From assembly GCF_005887095.1 (NCBI RefSeq), contig NZ_PNCI01000018.1, positions 124,001 to 188,000 of the forward strand: a DNA stretch of 64,000 nucleotides, read 5' to 3'. A model generated the notes under the pieces. That model was not told where the DNA came from. It ran no database searches and was given only the letters and a program-made list of their open reading frames with translations. This stretch comes from Pseudoalteromonas rubra (GTDB taxonomy: Bacteria; Pseudomonadota; Gammaproteobacteria; Enterobacterales; Alteromonadaceae). The position numbers and the translations under genes were made by a program. This document shows positions 10,598 to 20,062 of this stretch, in pieces (position 1 is the first letter of the stretch; every line of letters begins with the position of its first letter).

Positions 10598-12553
10598 CTA
10601 GTGCTCCAACTGAATTGGCAGTTCAATGTGAATGCAGGCACCTTCATCCGGATTATTCTCGGCATAAATACAGCCTTTATGCAGTAGCACGAACTCTTTG
10701 CAAATTGCCAACCCAAGTCCCGTTCCACCCGCACCACTGTTGGTTTTACTGCTCTGTGCAAACTTGTCAAAAATGTGTTCAAGTTCATCCTCCGGGATCC
10801 CAACCCCTTTATCGCGCACCAACAGGTGTACATAGCCGGATCTTTGCATGACAGTGACACTAACTTGACTGTATTCCGGGCTAAATTTCAGCGCATTGCC
10901 GAGTAAATTTCTCATCACCTGAGTGAGCTGCTCAGCGTCACAAAACAACATTATGACGTCTTCCTGCACATCCACCTCAATGCGAATATGCCGTGCCATG
11001 GCCAGACCCGAGACATCTTCTTTTGCAGTATGCACTAAGGTCAGCAAATTATGTGATGCCGGGTTAAAAGGAAAACGCCCTGCATCGAGCTTAGATAAAT
11101 CGAGCAGGTTGTTCAGTAACAACAGTAAACGTTCACCACTGGTTTCGATACGCGACAAATATTTTTCTAACTTGCCCACAGGTATCTCACCACAACCCAG
11201 CTTATCAAGCCCGAAGCGGGCAAAACTCAGAATTGAATGCATCGGGGTTCTGAGTTCATGTGACATATTCGCCAGAAACTCAGACTTACTGATATTTGCG
11301 GCTTCCGCAGCTTCTTTGGCGGCCTGCAGCTGGGCCGTACGCGCCTGAACCTCGACTTCCAGTACTTCTTTGGCTTCTTCCAGTAACTGTTGTTTACGCT
11401 TTAGCTGAGCGACGTTCTTAAAAATCGCTGCCAGCGCAATTTCGCCATGATGATCAATTTCGATAAAAGTGCCCATCAGAGGAATACTGGGCCCTTCTTC
11501 CTGTGGCAGCACCAGCTCACAATTAAAATGGCGCAAGATACCACCAGTATTAATCGCTTCTTTTAGTGCCGAAACCGATGAAGGTTCAAACAAATTGAAT
11601 ATCGAATGCTGCTGAAGCTGATCGCTGGGCAGACGCAACAAGGTCGTGCAACCATCGTTCGCCTCAATCACGTAGCCATCCAGATTAAACAACATGATGG
11701 GGTCAGGCGTGTGCTTATAAATCACCCGCAGTAAGCTGTCTCTTTCAATCAGCGCATCGACCGTATCCTGTAAACGTTCCACCAGTTCCTGATTATGTCG
11801 ACGCAGCAACTCGCTCTGCCACAGTTTATGCAGAGATTGCAGCAGCGCGCCTTCATCGATGGGCTTAGTTAGCACATCTTCCACTCCCTGACGGATGGCT
11901 TCCATCATATCAACCTGATCTTGCCGTGAAGTCATCAACAAACAGCGCGTATCGCGGTGAACCTGCCGCACCTTCTTAAAAACATCCAGCCCGCTTCCCT
12001 GTTCCAGATTGAAATCACAAATCAACAAATCGATATCATGGCTACTTGCCTGCTGCATAGCCTCAGCAACACAGCGCGCAGTTACCACCGTAAGTTGTGC
12101 GCCACGTAAACTGGCCGTCAGGCGCGCAAGGCGCTCCTCTCTGTGATCAACCAGTAAAATTTTGGGCAGCTCAAGGCGATCATGATCGCCCGTTTCAAGC
12201 ACTCGCTCCAGCAAGCTAGTGATTTCTTTATTACCGAAAAAAGGGTAAATCACAATGGCATTACACAGCATCCGGTTTAAGCGACTGAATGCCTCAACAT
12301 GTTCTGAGTTTTCCGGCTTAGGAGCCAATAAAATCAGGCGGTCATGGTCTTTAAGCGCAGACAGAGCGTCGAACGTAGTATCAGGCAGGCCATGGGCAAT
12401 AGCGACAACATGGTAGGAAAAAAAGTCCTGAACTTTGTGTAATACCTGAAAGTGCAGGTGCACCACTTCACAACCCAGTAACTCAAATAACACCTTCAGT
12501 CTCATAGCCAGCACACTGCTGCTATCGATAATCAATACCTTGTTGTTTTCCAT
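10598..12553 (-). CDS. Hybrid-type sensor histidine kinase with degenerate REC, REC, PAS, HisKA, HATPase
   Basis: A 651-residue cytoplasmic kinase without membrane segments. Residues 1-125 resemble a receiver (KVLIIDSS at the start) but lack a clear phospho-acceptor Asp. Residues 130-245 are an intact receiver, with VDHREE, D180 in LLICDFNL and K230 in VLTKP. A PAS domain spans about 275-385, a coiled coil about 385-420, and HisKA has H432 in NMSHELRTPM. The HATPase domain has NLLGNALKF, DKGVGIP and GGTGLGLAICKEF. With receivers at the N-terminus the kinase may itself be set by another phosphodonor. The neighbouring response regulator downstream is the likely target. The input signal is not evident. 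Confidence 0.9.
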   Translation of the reverse strand: MENNKVLIIDSSSVLAMRLKVLFELLGCEVVHLHFQVLHKVQDFFSYHVVAIAHGLPDTTFDALSALKDHDRLILLAPKPENSEHVEAFSRLNRMLCNAIVIYPFFGNKEITSLLERVLETGDHDRLELPKILLVDHREERLARLTASLRGAQLTVVTARCVAEAMQQASSHDIDLLICDFNLEQGSGLDVFKKVRQVHRDTRCLLMTSRQDQVDMMEAIRQGVEDVLTKPIDEGALLQSLHKLWQSELLRRHNQELVERLQDTVDALIERDSLLRVIYKHTPDPIMLFNLDGYVIEANDGCTTLLRLPSDQLQQHSIFNLFEPSSVSALKEAINTGGILRHFNCELVLPQEEGPSIPLMGTFIEIDHHGEIALAAIFKNVAQLKRKQQLLEEAKEVLEVEVQARTAQLQAAKEAAEAANISKSEFLANMSHELRTPMHSILSFARFGLDKLGCGEIPVGKLEKYLSRIETSGERLLLLLNNLLDLSKLDAGRFPFNPASHNLLTLVHTAKEDVSGLAMARHIRIEVDVQEDVIMLFCDAEQLTQVMRNLLGNALKFSPEYSQVSVTVMQRSGYVHLLVRDKGVGIPEDELEHIFDKFAQSSKTNSGAGGTGLGLAICKEFVLLHKGCIYAENNPDEGACIHIELPIQLEH

Positions 12554-12747
12554 AACTAAACCCTGTTGTGGTAAGCCAAATTACCGGAATATTCTTCTCA
12601 ATCATTGCATTCAGTTTAGTCAAGAATTGCCTAGACGATACTCTGTGCGGTTGAATCATGCTGTTCAACAGGTAAACTGTGAACTTAACACCGTCGCGTC
12701 GCGTATACTCAGGCATTGAATTTAAAACAGTTTCAGGGAGCTCCCCA

Positions 12748-13314
12748 ATGATAAAACCGCTACTGATTTCATTAGCACTGCTCACCAGCGCCAGCATTCA
12801 GGCCAGTGATACCCCTAACTTCTCAAAGAGCACAGCATGTGATGACTTCACGGGCTACGAATTCCGAAAGCTCAGATCAAAAGACACCGTTGACTTGTGT
12901 GCTTTCAAAGGCAAACCTCTATTGGTGGTCAATACCGCCAGTAATTGCGGGTTTACCGGTCAGTTCGATGGCCTCGAAAAGCTACACAAAGCTTATGCAG
13001 ATAAGGGCTTGGTCGTGCTAGGGTTTCCTTCTGATGACTTTTTCCAGGAAGAGAACGACGAGAAAGATACCGCTGAAGTGTGCTTTATTAACTATGGCGT
13101 CACCTTCACAATGATGGCAACCGGCGCGGTACGAGGCAGTGATGCAAACCCGCTCTTTCAACACCTTGGCGAGCAGAGCGGAGCGCCCATGTGGAATTTT
13201 TACAAGTACCTGATCTCTGCCGATCGTAAGACCATACAGCAGTTCAACAGCAGAACTAAGCCTATGTCTGAGCCACTGATCGCTGCGATTGAAAAAGAAC
13301 TTGATCTTAAATAA
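12748..13314 (+). CDS. Exported glutathione peroxidase family protein
   Basis: Thioredoxin-fold peroxidase of the GPx family; the 188-residue precursor has a signal peptide (MIKPLLISLALLTSASIQAS), so it acts in the periplasm. The peroxidatic residue is Cys67 in NTASNCGFTGQ, with the family pattern LEKLHKAYADKGLVVLGFP and the later WNFYKYL containing the conserved Trp. The usual FPCNQFGGQEPG segment is replaced by FPSDDFFQEEN, losing the resolving Cys and the Asn; a Cys at 112 (EVCFINYG) could substitute. The start is the ATG after GGGAG at 12736-12740. An upstream in-frame ATG at 12679 would spoil the signal peptide. Confidence 0.88.
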   Translation: MIKPLLISLALLTSASIQASDTPNFSKSTACDDFTGYEFRKLRSKDTVDLCAFKGKPLLVVNTASNCGFTGQFDGLEKLHKAYADKGLVVLGFPSDDFFQEENDEKDTAEVCFINYGVTFTMMATGAVRGSDANPLFQHLGEQSGAPMWNFYKYLISADRKTIQQFNSRTKPMSEPLIAAIEKELDLK

Positions 13315-13379
13315 TGCGCTTTAAATCTAAGTATATTAGAATAATGTATGAGCATTAATTAACCACCCATGGAGAGATA

Positions 13380-13661
13380 ATGACACTAGCCAGCGCAAGA
13401 CATATTTTAGTCGATAACGAAGCCCAATGCCTGGAACTCAAGCAACGTATTGCATCAGGCGAAGACTTTGCCGACATTGCCAAACAGTATTCAAGTTGTC
13501 CGTCCGGTCAGGATGGAGGAGAACTGGGCGAGTTTGGGCCTGGTATGATGGTCCCCGAGTTCGACAAAGTGGTTTTTTCTGCACCGATCAACGAAGTACA
13601 AGGGCCTGTTCAAACTCAGTTCGGGTACCACCTGCTTGAAGTGACAAGCCGGGTAGAATAA
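13380..13661 (+). CDS. ppiC: Parvulin-type peptidyl-prolyl cis-trans isomerase
   Basis: Single-domain parvulin of 93 residues, the same size as E. coli PpiC, without signal peptide, so cytoplasmic. Family motifs are ARHILVDNEAQC at the start, FADIAKQYSSCPSGQDGGEL, FGPGMMVPEFDKVVF and the closing GPVQTQFGYHLLEV, which carries the active-site His. It has a GGAGA ribosome-binding site just upstream of the ATG and stands alone between the peroxidase and the GST-like gene. Confidence 0.95.
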   Translation: MTLASARHILVDNEAQCLELKQRIASGEDFADIAKQYSSCPSGQDGGELGEFGPGMMVPEFDKVVFSAPINEVQGPVQTQFGYHLLEVTSRVE

Positions 13662-13808
13662 GCATCACCCGCACCCGTTTGCTACTGGCAGCTTACTGCT
13701 GCCGGTAGCCCTGCTTATTATGTCTTAAATCTGCCCTGCCTTGTTTCTACCCACATAAAAGTAGTGCTATAGTCATTGCGCATCCAACTAAAACATAAGG
13801 ATTGAGTG

Positions 13809-14387
13809 ATGATCTTATACGGCTCGGACACGTCTCCGTACGTCAGGCGCATCCGCATCTACTGCCTTCGCCATGATATTACCCTGGACTATCGAAAACT
13901 GGACATCTTCAGTGATGAAGGCAGAGCAACGCTTAACCAATACAACCCAGCACGAAAACTGCCTTTTCTGCTGGCTGACGATCAGCCGGTACTCGACTCA
14001 AACGTCATTGCCCGTTATTTACAACAGAAGTTTTCTCTTCCTCACCTCAACTGGGCGCAGGAAAATCTCTTAACGATCCTTAATGCCTGTAACGATTCTC
14101 TGGTAGAGCTTTTACTGTGTCAGCGCTCAGAGTTTGATACCAACGAAGACAGGCTATTCTTTAACCTACAACGTGGCAGGATAGCCGAAACACTACAGGT
14201 ATTAGACCAGCGTTGTCAGGAAAACGTATTTTTAAACTGCGAGTATCTTCAGATCAGTTTATACTGCCTGCTGGATTGGATCCGCTTCAGAGACTTGTTC
14301 GACTTAACTGCGTACAACGCCCTGGGGCAGTTTTATGACCAATGGCAGTCTCTTGATGAGATACGTCTTACAGATCCCAGAGCATAA
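13809..14387 (+). CDS. Glutathione S-transferase-like protein
   Basis: The 192-residue protein starts MILYGSDTSPYVRRIRIYC, a thioredoxin-fold GST N-terminal domain in which the SPYVRR segment occupies the usual active-site position. It continues with NPARKLPFLLADDQPVLDSNVIARYL, carrying the cis-Pro (KLPFL) and the Asp-Ser glutathione contact. The C-terminal half (about 85-192) is helical and divergent, shorter than in standard GSTs. The ATG at 13809 is preferred over the GTG directly before it; AAGG lies upstream. Substrate unknown. Confidence 0.8.
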   Translation: MILYGSDTSPYVRRIRIYCLRHDITLDYRKLDIFSDEGRATLNQYNPARKLPFLLADDQPVLDSNVIARYLQQKFSLPHLNWAQENLLTILNACNDSLVELLLCQRSEFDTNEDRLFFNLQRGRIAETLQVLDQRCQENVFLNCEYLQISLYCLLDWIRFRDLFDLTAYNALGQFYDQWQSLDEIRLTDPRA

Positions 14388-14411
14388 GCTCATTAACTTT
14401 GGAAATACACC

Positions 14412-14762
14412 ATGAGTGACATCGAAATAGAATCGGAAGTAGTCAGTTTTGTCGTTGCAGCGAAAGAACAGGAGCAAGTTTGGGCACTGGGCTCAGAGGA
14501 TGGCGGCCTGGTTGTCGTTGACTCTAACCAGTTTGAAGAATCAGACGTGTTACTGCTGTGGGATAACGAAGACAATGCAAAAGCACAATGTCGTGATGAG
14601 TGGGCTGATTTTAAACCTATCGCCATCGCACTTGACGAGCTGCTTGACGAGTGGATTGAAGATTTACGCGACGATAACGCGCTGCTAGGCCTAAACTGGA
14701 ACGATGACAACGTCTGTACAGAAATTGAGCCTGTCGGTCTTGCCCGGGCACTGTCTGATTAG
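14412..14762 (+). CDS. DUF2750 family protein
   Basis: A 116-residue, strongly acidic cytoplasmic protein matching my memory of the DUF2750 family: VVAAKEQEQVWALGSEDGG near the N-terminus, LLLWDNEDNAKAQC, and a conserved helix AIALDELLDEWIEDL. The family is widespread in gammaproteobacteria with no established function. It follows the GST-like gene by 24 bases and is probably cotranscribed with it. The end is convergent with the VOC-family gene, only 6 bases away. Confidence 0.8.
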   Translation: MSDIEIESEVVSFVVAAKEQEQVWALGSEDGGLVVVDSNQFEESDVLLLWDNEDNAKAQCRDEWADFKPIAIALDELLDEWIEDLRDDNALLGLNWNDDNVCTEIEPVGLARALSD

Positions 14763-14768
14763 TCCGGC

Positions 14769-15152
14769 TTAGTCGGCACACACTAAGGCAACCAGCGTGC
14801 CTTCTATTGAGCGCACATAAGCCTGTGTGTGCTCCCCTTTTTGGCAAGGTGGCGACAAAGGTTCTGCCCCCGCAGCAACCGCCCTGTCGTAGCTTTTTGC
14901 AACATTCTCACAGCCTAATGTCAATTCAAACCCCAGCGCAGGCTGCTTAGGCTGGCTACGAATATAGCTTTGTTTAAACTGTGCCTGAGCGACTGGGTGT
15001 GTGGCAAATGCCAGCAGCACTTCTCCGGTATCCAGCTCTCCATAATCCCCGTCCTCGCTGAGACCACAGGCACTCAGGCCAAATGCCTGATAGTAAAAAT
15101 CCAGTACCTCTTCGACACTATCAACGTAGATCACGGTTTTCAGAAACTGCAT
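14769..15152 (-). CDS. VOC (glyoxalase/dioxygenase-superfamily) protein
   Basis: A 127-residue single vicinal-oxygen-chelate domain protein: MQFLKTVIYVDSVEEVLDFYYQ forms the first beta-alpha module and GFELTLGCENVAKSYDRAVAAGAE the second. The His/Glu metal ligands of true glyoxalases are not obvious, so a binding role or a lost metal site is possible; some relatives are annotated as bleomycin-resistance-like proteins. I chose the ATG at 15152 because upstream sequence in this frame (to 15275) is not protein-like. Confidence 0.75.
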   Translation of the reverse strand: MQFLKTVIYVDSVEEVLDFYYQAFGLSACGLSEDGDYGELDTGEVLLAFATHPVAQAQFKQSYIRSQPKQPALGFELTLGCENVAKSYDRAVAAGAEPLSPPCQKGEHTQAYVRSIEGTLVALVCAD

Positions 15153-15244
15153 GGCTAATATTCGGGCTAAATAAATATAAATAAAGCATATTTTTCGTTC
15201 AGCGTAAACCGATTTAGGATCCTGACAGCCATGACGCAGGCAGT

Positions 15245-15268
15245 AAAAAGGGCGCCATTGGCGCCCTG
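15245..15268 (-). terminator. Rho-independent terminator of der
   Basis: On the minus strand a 7-bp perfect stem GGGCGCC / GGCGCCC with an AAT loop is followed directly by five T residues, 12 bases past the der stop codon. This is a canonical intrinsic terminator and ends the large minus-strand housekeeping block. Confidence 0.85.
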
Positions 15269-15279
15269 TTATCAAGCAA

Positions 15280-16752
15280 TTACTGCTTATTCTTTTGCTC
15301 TTTGGTAAATGCCCTGAGTTTACGCTTCTGCGACAGGGTCATTTTATTGGTGCGACCAGAATACGGGTTATCCCCTTCACGGAACTCGATCTTAATCGGC
15401 GTGCCCATGATATTCAGCGCTTTACGATAGTAGTTCATCAGGTAACGCTTATAACTGTCTGGCAAGTCATGCACCTGATTACCATGGATCACGATACGCG
15501 GCGGGTTATATCCCCCGGCATGGGCATATTTCAGCTTAACCCGGCGACCACGTACCAGAGGTGGCTGGTGATCGGCCTGAGCCATGTCCATGATACGTCT
15601 GAGCATAGCTGTACTAACACGCTTAGTTGCCGACTCATAGGCTTCTTCAACCGATTCAAACAAGTGGCCAACCCCGGTGCCATGCAGCGCAGAAATAAAA
15701 TGCAGGCGAGCAAAATCAATAAAGCCAAGACGACGATCCAGTTCAGACTTAATACGCTCTTTGACGTAGTCATCCAGACCATCCCATTTATTTACCGCAA
15801 TTACCAAAGAACGGCCCGCATTCAGGGCAAAGCCCAGCAGACTGAGATCCTGGTCAGAGATACCTTCACGGGCATCGATCACCAATAAAATAACGTTGGC
15901 GTCTTCAATCGCTTTTAGCGTTTTGATAACCGAGAACTTTTCGACCACATCACTGACTTTCTTACGCTTACGAACACCGGCGGTGTCGATCAGCACATAG
16001 TCACGCTCATTACGGGTCATCGGAATGTAGATGGAATCCCGTGTGGTGCCCGGCATATCATACACAATGACCCGCTCCTCACCGAGAATACGATTAGTAA
16101 GCGTCGATTTGCCCACATTTGGTCGACCAATAATCGCCAGTTTAATGGGCTTGTCTTCAAAGCCGGTTTTCCCCTCTTCCGGGGCTTCTTCTCCTTCCAG
16201 ATAAAGCTCTGTCAGCAGCTCATCGTCCTGCTCAATCTCATCTTCTTCAGCAGCCAGTTCGGCAATTACCGGACCCAGCGTGGCTTCAAGGAGTTGCGTC
16301 ACGCCTCGACCATGCGCTGCGGCAATATGGTACACCTCTCCCAGTGCTAGCTGATAAAACTCGGCACAGTTAGAATCAGCATCAATGCCGTCTGTTTTAT
16401 TGGCAACAACAAAACTCTTCTTTTGTTGCTTGCGTAAATGCTGCGCAATGGCTTGGTCAGCCGCGGTCATGCCGGCACGGGCATCAACCAGAAAGAGCAC
16501 CACATCGGCTTCTTCAATGGCCAGCAAGGACTGCTCTGCCATTTCCGTTTCGATACCTTCTTCACTGCCATCAATACCGCCGGTATCGACCACGATAAAC
16601 TCATAGCCATCATAGTTTGCCTGGCCATATTTACGGTCACGTGTTAGGCCCGGAAAGTCCGCCACCAACGCATCACGCGTGCGAGTCAGACGATTAAATA
16701 AAGTGGATTTACCCACATTGGGTCGCCCGACGAGAGCGATCACAGGAAGCAT
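15280..16752 (-). CDS. der: Ribosome-assembly GTPase Der (EngA)
   Basis: Essential tandem GTPase needed for maturation of the 50S subunit. The protein has 490 residues. The first G domain has GRPNVGKST at 8-16 and DTGGI; the second has GRPNVGKST near 214 and DTAGVRKR. An acidic linker ([12 protein letters not shown]) separates them, and a KH-like domain ends the protein ([18 protein letters not shown], then FREGDNPY). It lies downstream of bamB on the same strand, with a terminator-like hairpin in the 74-base gap, so der may be only partly cotranscribed with bamB. Confidence 0.98.
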   Translation of the reverse strand: MLPVIALVGRPNVGKSTLFNRLTRTRDALVADFPGLTRDRKYGQANYDGYEFIVVDTGGIDGSEEGIETEMAEQSLLAIEEADVVLFLVDARAGMTAADQAIAQHLRKQQKKSFVVANKTDGIDADSNCAEFYQLALGEVYHIAAAHGRGVTQLLEATLGPVIAELAAEEDEIEQDDELLTELYLEGEEAPEEGKTGFEDKPIKLAIIGRPNVGKSTLTNRILGEERVIVYDMPGTTRDSIYIPMTRNERDYVLIDTAGVRKRKKVSDVVEKFSVIKTLKAIEDANVILLVIDAREGISDQDLSLLGFALNAGRSLVIAVNKWDGLDDYVKERIKSELDRRLGFIDFARLHFISALHGTGVGHLFESVEEAYESATKRVSTAMLRRIMDMAQADHQPPLVRGRRVKLKYAHAGGYNPPRIVIHGNQVHDLPDSYKRYLMNYYRKALNIMGTPIKIEFREGDNPYSGRTNKMTLSQKRKLRAFTKEQKNKQ

Positions 16753-16767
16753 AGACTACCTCTTTTA

Positions 16768-16800
16768 AAAACAACAAAAGGCTTCGCACCGCGAAGCCTT
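16768..16800 (-). terminator. Terminator or attenuator between bamB and der
   Basis: On the minus strand a 10-bp perfect stem (AAGGCTTCGC / GCGAAGCCTT, 3-base loop) is followed by TTGTTGTTTTT. It lies 27 bases after the bamB stop and some 26 bases before the der start. Its strength suggests it reduces readthrough into der. Confidence 0.75.
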
Positions 16801-16826
16801 ACTTCTATTTATACCGTGTATAGTGA

Positions 16827-18005
16827 TTACGGAATTTTTACCGCACTGACTTCACCATCACGGGTGTACAGGATCAGTTTGTCATCTACCACGATTGGCT
16901 CGACAAAAAAGCCCGAACTATCAAATTCTTCGCGAGACACCAGCGCACCAGTTTGTTTATCCAGCCAGTGCAAGTTTCCTTCCTGATCTCCGACTACCAG
17001 ATAGTCTCCCGCTACTGCTGGGGTGGTCAGATACCAGCCGCGTAATGCCGACTGACTCCAGCGTTCGATGCCTGATTCTCTATCTAGAGCATAGAGTACG
17101 CCCTCGCTATCTACCAAATAAATGGTATTCAGTTCAATGCTCAGGTCTCGGTAACTGCTGTATTCACGGTCCCAGATCACATTACCATTGCGCACATCCA
17201 ATGCCGCTAGTTTACCATTATACGCTATGGTATACACGGTACTGCCAATCACAACAGGCTTAGTGTCTACATCAACCAGACGCTCAAACTCAGAAGCACC
17301 TTTTGCCAGGGCAATATCTGTGCTCCAAGCCATAAAGCCGTTTTCTGCAATCAATACCGACAGCTTACCGCTTTCTTCACCGACCAGTACGCCGCCATTT
17401 GCTGACGTGGGTGAACTCAAGCCACGCAAGGTCAGGGCCGGAACTTCCTGTTCAAACTGCCAACGCTCTTCACCCGTATCAGGGTGCAACGCCAACAACT
17501 TACCTGAACCCAGATTCACATACACCAAACCATCTCCGGCAGCTGGTGTAGAAAGGGCCTCTCCCGGGACTGACTTGCGCCAAACCACCTCACCGGTTTC
17601 ACGATCCAGAGCAACAACTTCGCCATGCTCTGAGCCAATATATAACTTGCCATAAGCCTGCAAAATGCCACCCGACAACTTTGCACTGTCATCGTCTTCC
17701 CAGGGCCAGAAAGCCGGGTTTTCACGGGTATCGACTTCCCACAGCGTATCTCCACTGTCAACATCCAGCGCAGCAACGAGACCGTTTCGCTCAGCAACAT
17801 AAACCGTGTTCTGATAGGAGGTTGGGGTCAAACGAGAAAAATAATGCTCAACGCCGTCGCCCAGAGACTCCTGCCAAACCACATTCGTTTCGAACTGATT
17901 TACAATCTCGGGTAACACCAACTCTTGTTCATCATCATCGCTTGAGGAACACCCCAGTAATGACGCCATACACAGCGCCAGAGAGGCCATAGTCAACTTC
18001 TTCAT
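16827..18005 (-). CDS. bamB: Outer-membrane assembly lipoprotein BamB
   Basis: Lipoprotein subunit of the BAM complex, which inserts beta-barrel proteins in the outer membrane. The 392-residue precursor has a lipoprotein signal with the lipobox LLGC (Cys19) followed by Ser and Asp residues. An eight-bladed PQQ-like propeller follows, with repeated blades such as NTVYVAERNGLVAALDVDSGDTLW, KLYIGSEHGEVVALDRETGEVVW and YTIAYNGKLAALDVRNG (listed in part). It follows yfgM by 9 bases and precedes der, as in E. coli. Confidence 0.97.
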   Translation of the reverse strand: MKKLTMASLALCMASLLGCSSSDDDEQELVLPEIVNQFETNVVWQESLGDGVEHYFSRLTPTSYQNTVYVAERNGLVAALDVDSGDTLWEVDTRENPAFWPWEDDDSAKLSGGILQAYGKLYIGSEHGEVVALDRETGEVVWRKSVPGEALSTPAAGDGLVYVNLGSGKLLALHPDTGEERWQFEQEVPALTLRGLSSPTSANGGVLVGEESGKLSVLIAENGFMAWSTDIALAKGASEFERLVDVDTKPVVIGSTVYTIAYNGKLAALDVRNGNVIWDREYSSYRDLSIELNTIYLVDSEGVLYALDRESGIERWSQSALRGWYLTTPAVAGDYLVVGDQEGNLHWLDKQTGALVSREEFDSSGFFVEPIVVDDKLILYTRDGEVSAVKIP

Positions 18006-18014
18006 GGCTACTCC

Positions 18015-18632
18015 TTAAAGTGCTGCTGTGCTAGCCAGGTCGTCCAGTTTGATTTGCAACAGTGGGTTATTGTCGCTGCCACCGGCTGTCACTGCCTTTT
18101 GATATTCATCACGCGCGGCGTCTTTTTTACCTTGCGCCAAAAGAATATCACCTTTGACTTCAGCAAGCTGGGCTGCAAAGCTTTCAGGCATTTGATTGCC
18201 TAACGTGGCCATTGCCGCACTGTAATCTTCCTGTGCCGCCTGAACACGTGCTAAACGCAGATAAGCCGTGGCTTTTAGCTCTGGCGCTTTCACCGTGCTT
18301 GCTGCGAAGGTCAGCTTCTCTTGGGCAACATCCAGCTTGCCCTGCTCCACCGCTTCTTTGGCAGCAACAAAGGCTGCCAGAACTGCGTAGCTAGACTCGC
18401 CGTTATTCGTTAAAAATTCATCGCTTTTGGTCAGAACGTCACCACTATCAACCAGCTGGTTGTAGGCTTCAGAACCGGCTTCTGCGCTATCGATTTGATG
18501 CTGATTGTAAGCTTTCCAACCATACAGACCACCCAGGCCCAGCACCGCGCCGATAATCAAAGATGTTCCATTTTCACGGAAAAATCGTTTTATTGCTTCG
18601 GCTTGTTGTTCTTCTGTTGAATAAATTTCCAT
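18015..18632 (-). CDS. yfgM: YfgM-type ancillary SecYEG translocon subunit
   Basis: A 205-residue inner-membrane protein: a short cytoplasmic N-terminus (MEIYSTEEQQAEAIKRFFRE), one transmembrane segment at about 22-40 (SLIIGAVLGLGGLYGWKAY) and a periplasmic TPR domain to the end (AYLRLARVQAAQEDYSAAM). In E. coli YfgM works with the chaperone PpiD at the Sec translocon and also affects the Rcs stress response. It sits between hisS and bamB, the conserved position. Confidence 0.93.
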   Translation of the reverse strand: MEIYSTEEQQAEAIKRFFRENGTSLIIGAVLGLGGLYGWKAYNQHQIDSAEAGSEAYNQLVDSGDVLTKSDEFLTNNGESSYAVLAAFVAAKEAVEQGKLDVAQEKLTFAASTVKAPELKATAYLRLARVQAAQEDYSAAMATLGNQMPESFAAQLAEVKGDILLAQGKKDAARDEYQKAVTAGGSDNNPLLQIKLDDLASTAAL

Positions 18633-18654
18633 TCTGACCTCTTTATTAATAGCG

Positions 18655-18682
18655 TAAAACCAGTACCCAACTTTTGGGTAAC
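18655..18682 (-). terminator. Possible hairpin between hisS and yfgM
   Basis: A 7-bp inverted repeat TACCCAA / TTGGGTA with a CTT loop at 18664-18680 lies between the hisS stop and the yfgM start; on the minus strand the stem is followed by CTGGTTTTA. The T run is interrupted, so it may be a weak terminator or an mRNA-processing structure. Confidence 0.35.
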
Positions 18683-18705
18683 CCGGCTTTACTGCGCATC
18701 AGCGC

Positions 18706-19983
18706 TTATTCCACCAACGTTGACAACAGGCTCTTTGCCTCTGCCAGTGTCAGGGTAACTTGTTCTTTATGTTCGCGGAGATACTTAACAGTCACCTTAC
18801 CTTCGGCCAATTCATCTTCGCCAAAAATCAGGGCAACCAGGGCATCGCTTTTGTCCGCACGTTTTAATTGTTTCTTGAAGTTGCCACCACCGGCGTTAAC
18901 CAGTACCCGCAGGCCTGGGATTTCACTGCGTAGTTGTTGCGCAATGACCGGAGCCTGAATGCTGGCCTGCTCGCCCATCGCTGCAACGAACACATCTGCA
19001 TTACGGCGTACTGTGCCGATACGTTCAAGCTCTTGTAACATCAGTACAAGACGCTCCATCCCCATGGCAAAGCCCACAGCCGGAGTCGCTTTACCACCGA
19101 CTTGCTCTACCAAGCCATCATAACGGCCACCGGCACACACGGTACCTTGCGCGCCTAAGCTATCCGTTACCCATTCAAATACGGTGCGATTATAATAGTC
19201 TAGGCCGCGTACCAGTTTTTCATTAACCTGGTATTCGACGCCCGCAGCGTCCAAACGTTCACATAAATTTGCAAAATGTTGACGAGACTCTTCGTCCAGA
19301 TATTCAGACAGTTTTGGTGCATTCACCAAAATGGCCTGAACGTCTGGGTTTTTGCTATCCAAAACACGCAATGGATTGCTGTGCATACGACGTTTTGAGT
19401 CTTCGTCGAGTTGTGACTCGTGCTGCTCAAGGAACGCAATGAGCGCATCACGATAAGTTGCACGCGCTTCGTTTGAGCCCAGTGAATTCAGTTCCAGACG
19501 AACAAAATCCTTGATCCCAAACTGCTGCCATAAACGCGCAGTCATCAGGATCACTTCCGCGTCCATATCGGCACTGGCTACGCCAAAGGTTTCCACACCA
19601 AACTGGTGGAACTGGCGGTAACGGCCCTTTTGCGGACGCTCGTGACGAAACATGGGTCCCATGTACCACAAACGCTGTTCCTGATTGTACAGTAAGCCGT
19701 TCTGATTACCGGCCCGCACACAAACCGCGGTGCCTTCAGGACGCAAGGTCAGGAAATCGCCATTGCGATCTTCGAAGGTATACATTTCTTTTTCAACGAT
19801 ATCGGTGACTTCACCAATCGAGCGCTTAAACAGCTCGGTGGATTCTACGATAGGGAAGCGGATCTCCTGATATCCAAAAGATGCCACTGTGTCACGTAAG
19901 ATAGATTCTACCTTCTGCCAGACTTGCGTATCACCCGGCAGACAATCGTTCATACCTCGAATTGCCTGAATTTGTTTTGCCAC
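18706..19983 (-). CDS. hisS: Histidine--tRNA ligase
   Basis: Class II aminoacyl-tRNA synthetase charging tRNA-His. The protein has 425 residues. Class II motif 2 is visible ([20 protein letters not shown]), as are the histidine-binding signatures [13 protein letters not shown] and CAGGRYDGL, motif 3 ([12 protein letters not shown]) and the C-terminal anticodon-binding domain ending [15 protein letters not shown]. The start is a GTG codon with AGGA at proper distance. It has its own sigma70-like promoter and a stem-loop leader upstream. Confidence 0.98.
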   Translation of the reverse strand: MAKQIQAIRGMNDCLPGDTQVWQKVESILRDTVASFGYQEIRFPIVESTELFKRSIGEVTDIVEKEMYTFEDRNGDFLTLRPEGTAVCVRAGNQNGLLYNQEQRLWYMGPMFRHERPQKGRYRQFHQFGVETFGVASADMDAEVILMTARLWQQFGIKDFVRLELNSLGSNEARATYRDALIAFLEQHESQLDEDSKRRMHSNPLRVLDSKNPDVQAILVNAPKLSEYLDEESRQHFANLCERLDAAGVEYQVNEKLVRGLDYYNRTVFEWVTDSLGAQGTVCAGGRYDGLVEQVGGKATPAVGFAMGMERLVLMLQELERIGTVRRNADVFVAAMGEQASIQAPVIAQQLRSEIPGLRVLVNAGGGNFKKQLKRADKSDALVALIFGEDELAEGKVTVKYLREHKEQVTLTLAEAKSLLSTLVE

Positions 19984-20020
19984 TGAAAATCCTAGTAATC
20001 TAATTTTTTACACGAAATGG

Positions 20021-20046
20021 CTGGCTAAGCCCGATGACTTAGCCAG
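20021..20046 (-). promoter_or_regulatory. Stem-loop in the hisS 5' leader
   Basis: A perfect 9-bp inverted repeat CTGGCTAAG / CTTAGCCAG with an 8-base loop lies between the proposed hisS promoter (20063-20090) and the GTG start. It has no adjacent T run, so it is more likely a leader structure of the hisS mRNA than a terminator of ispG. Its role is unknown. Confidence 0.45.
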
Positions 20047-20062
20047 TTCTGATAAACCCGCT

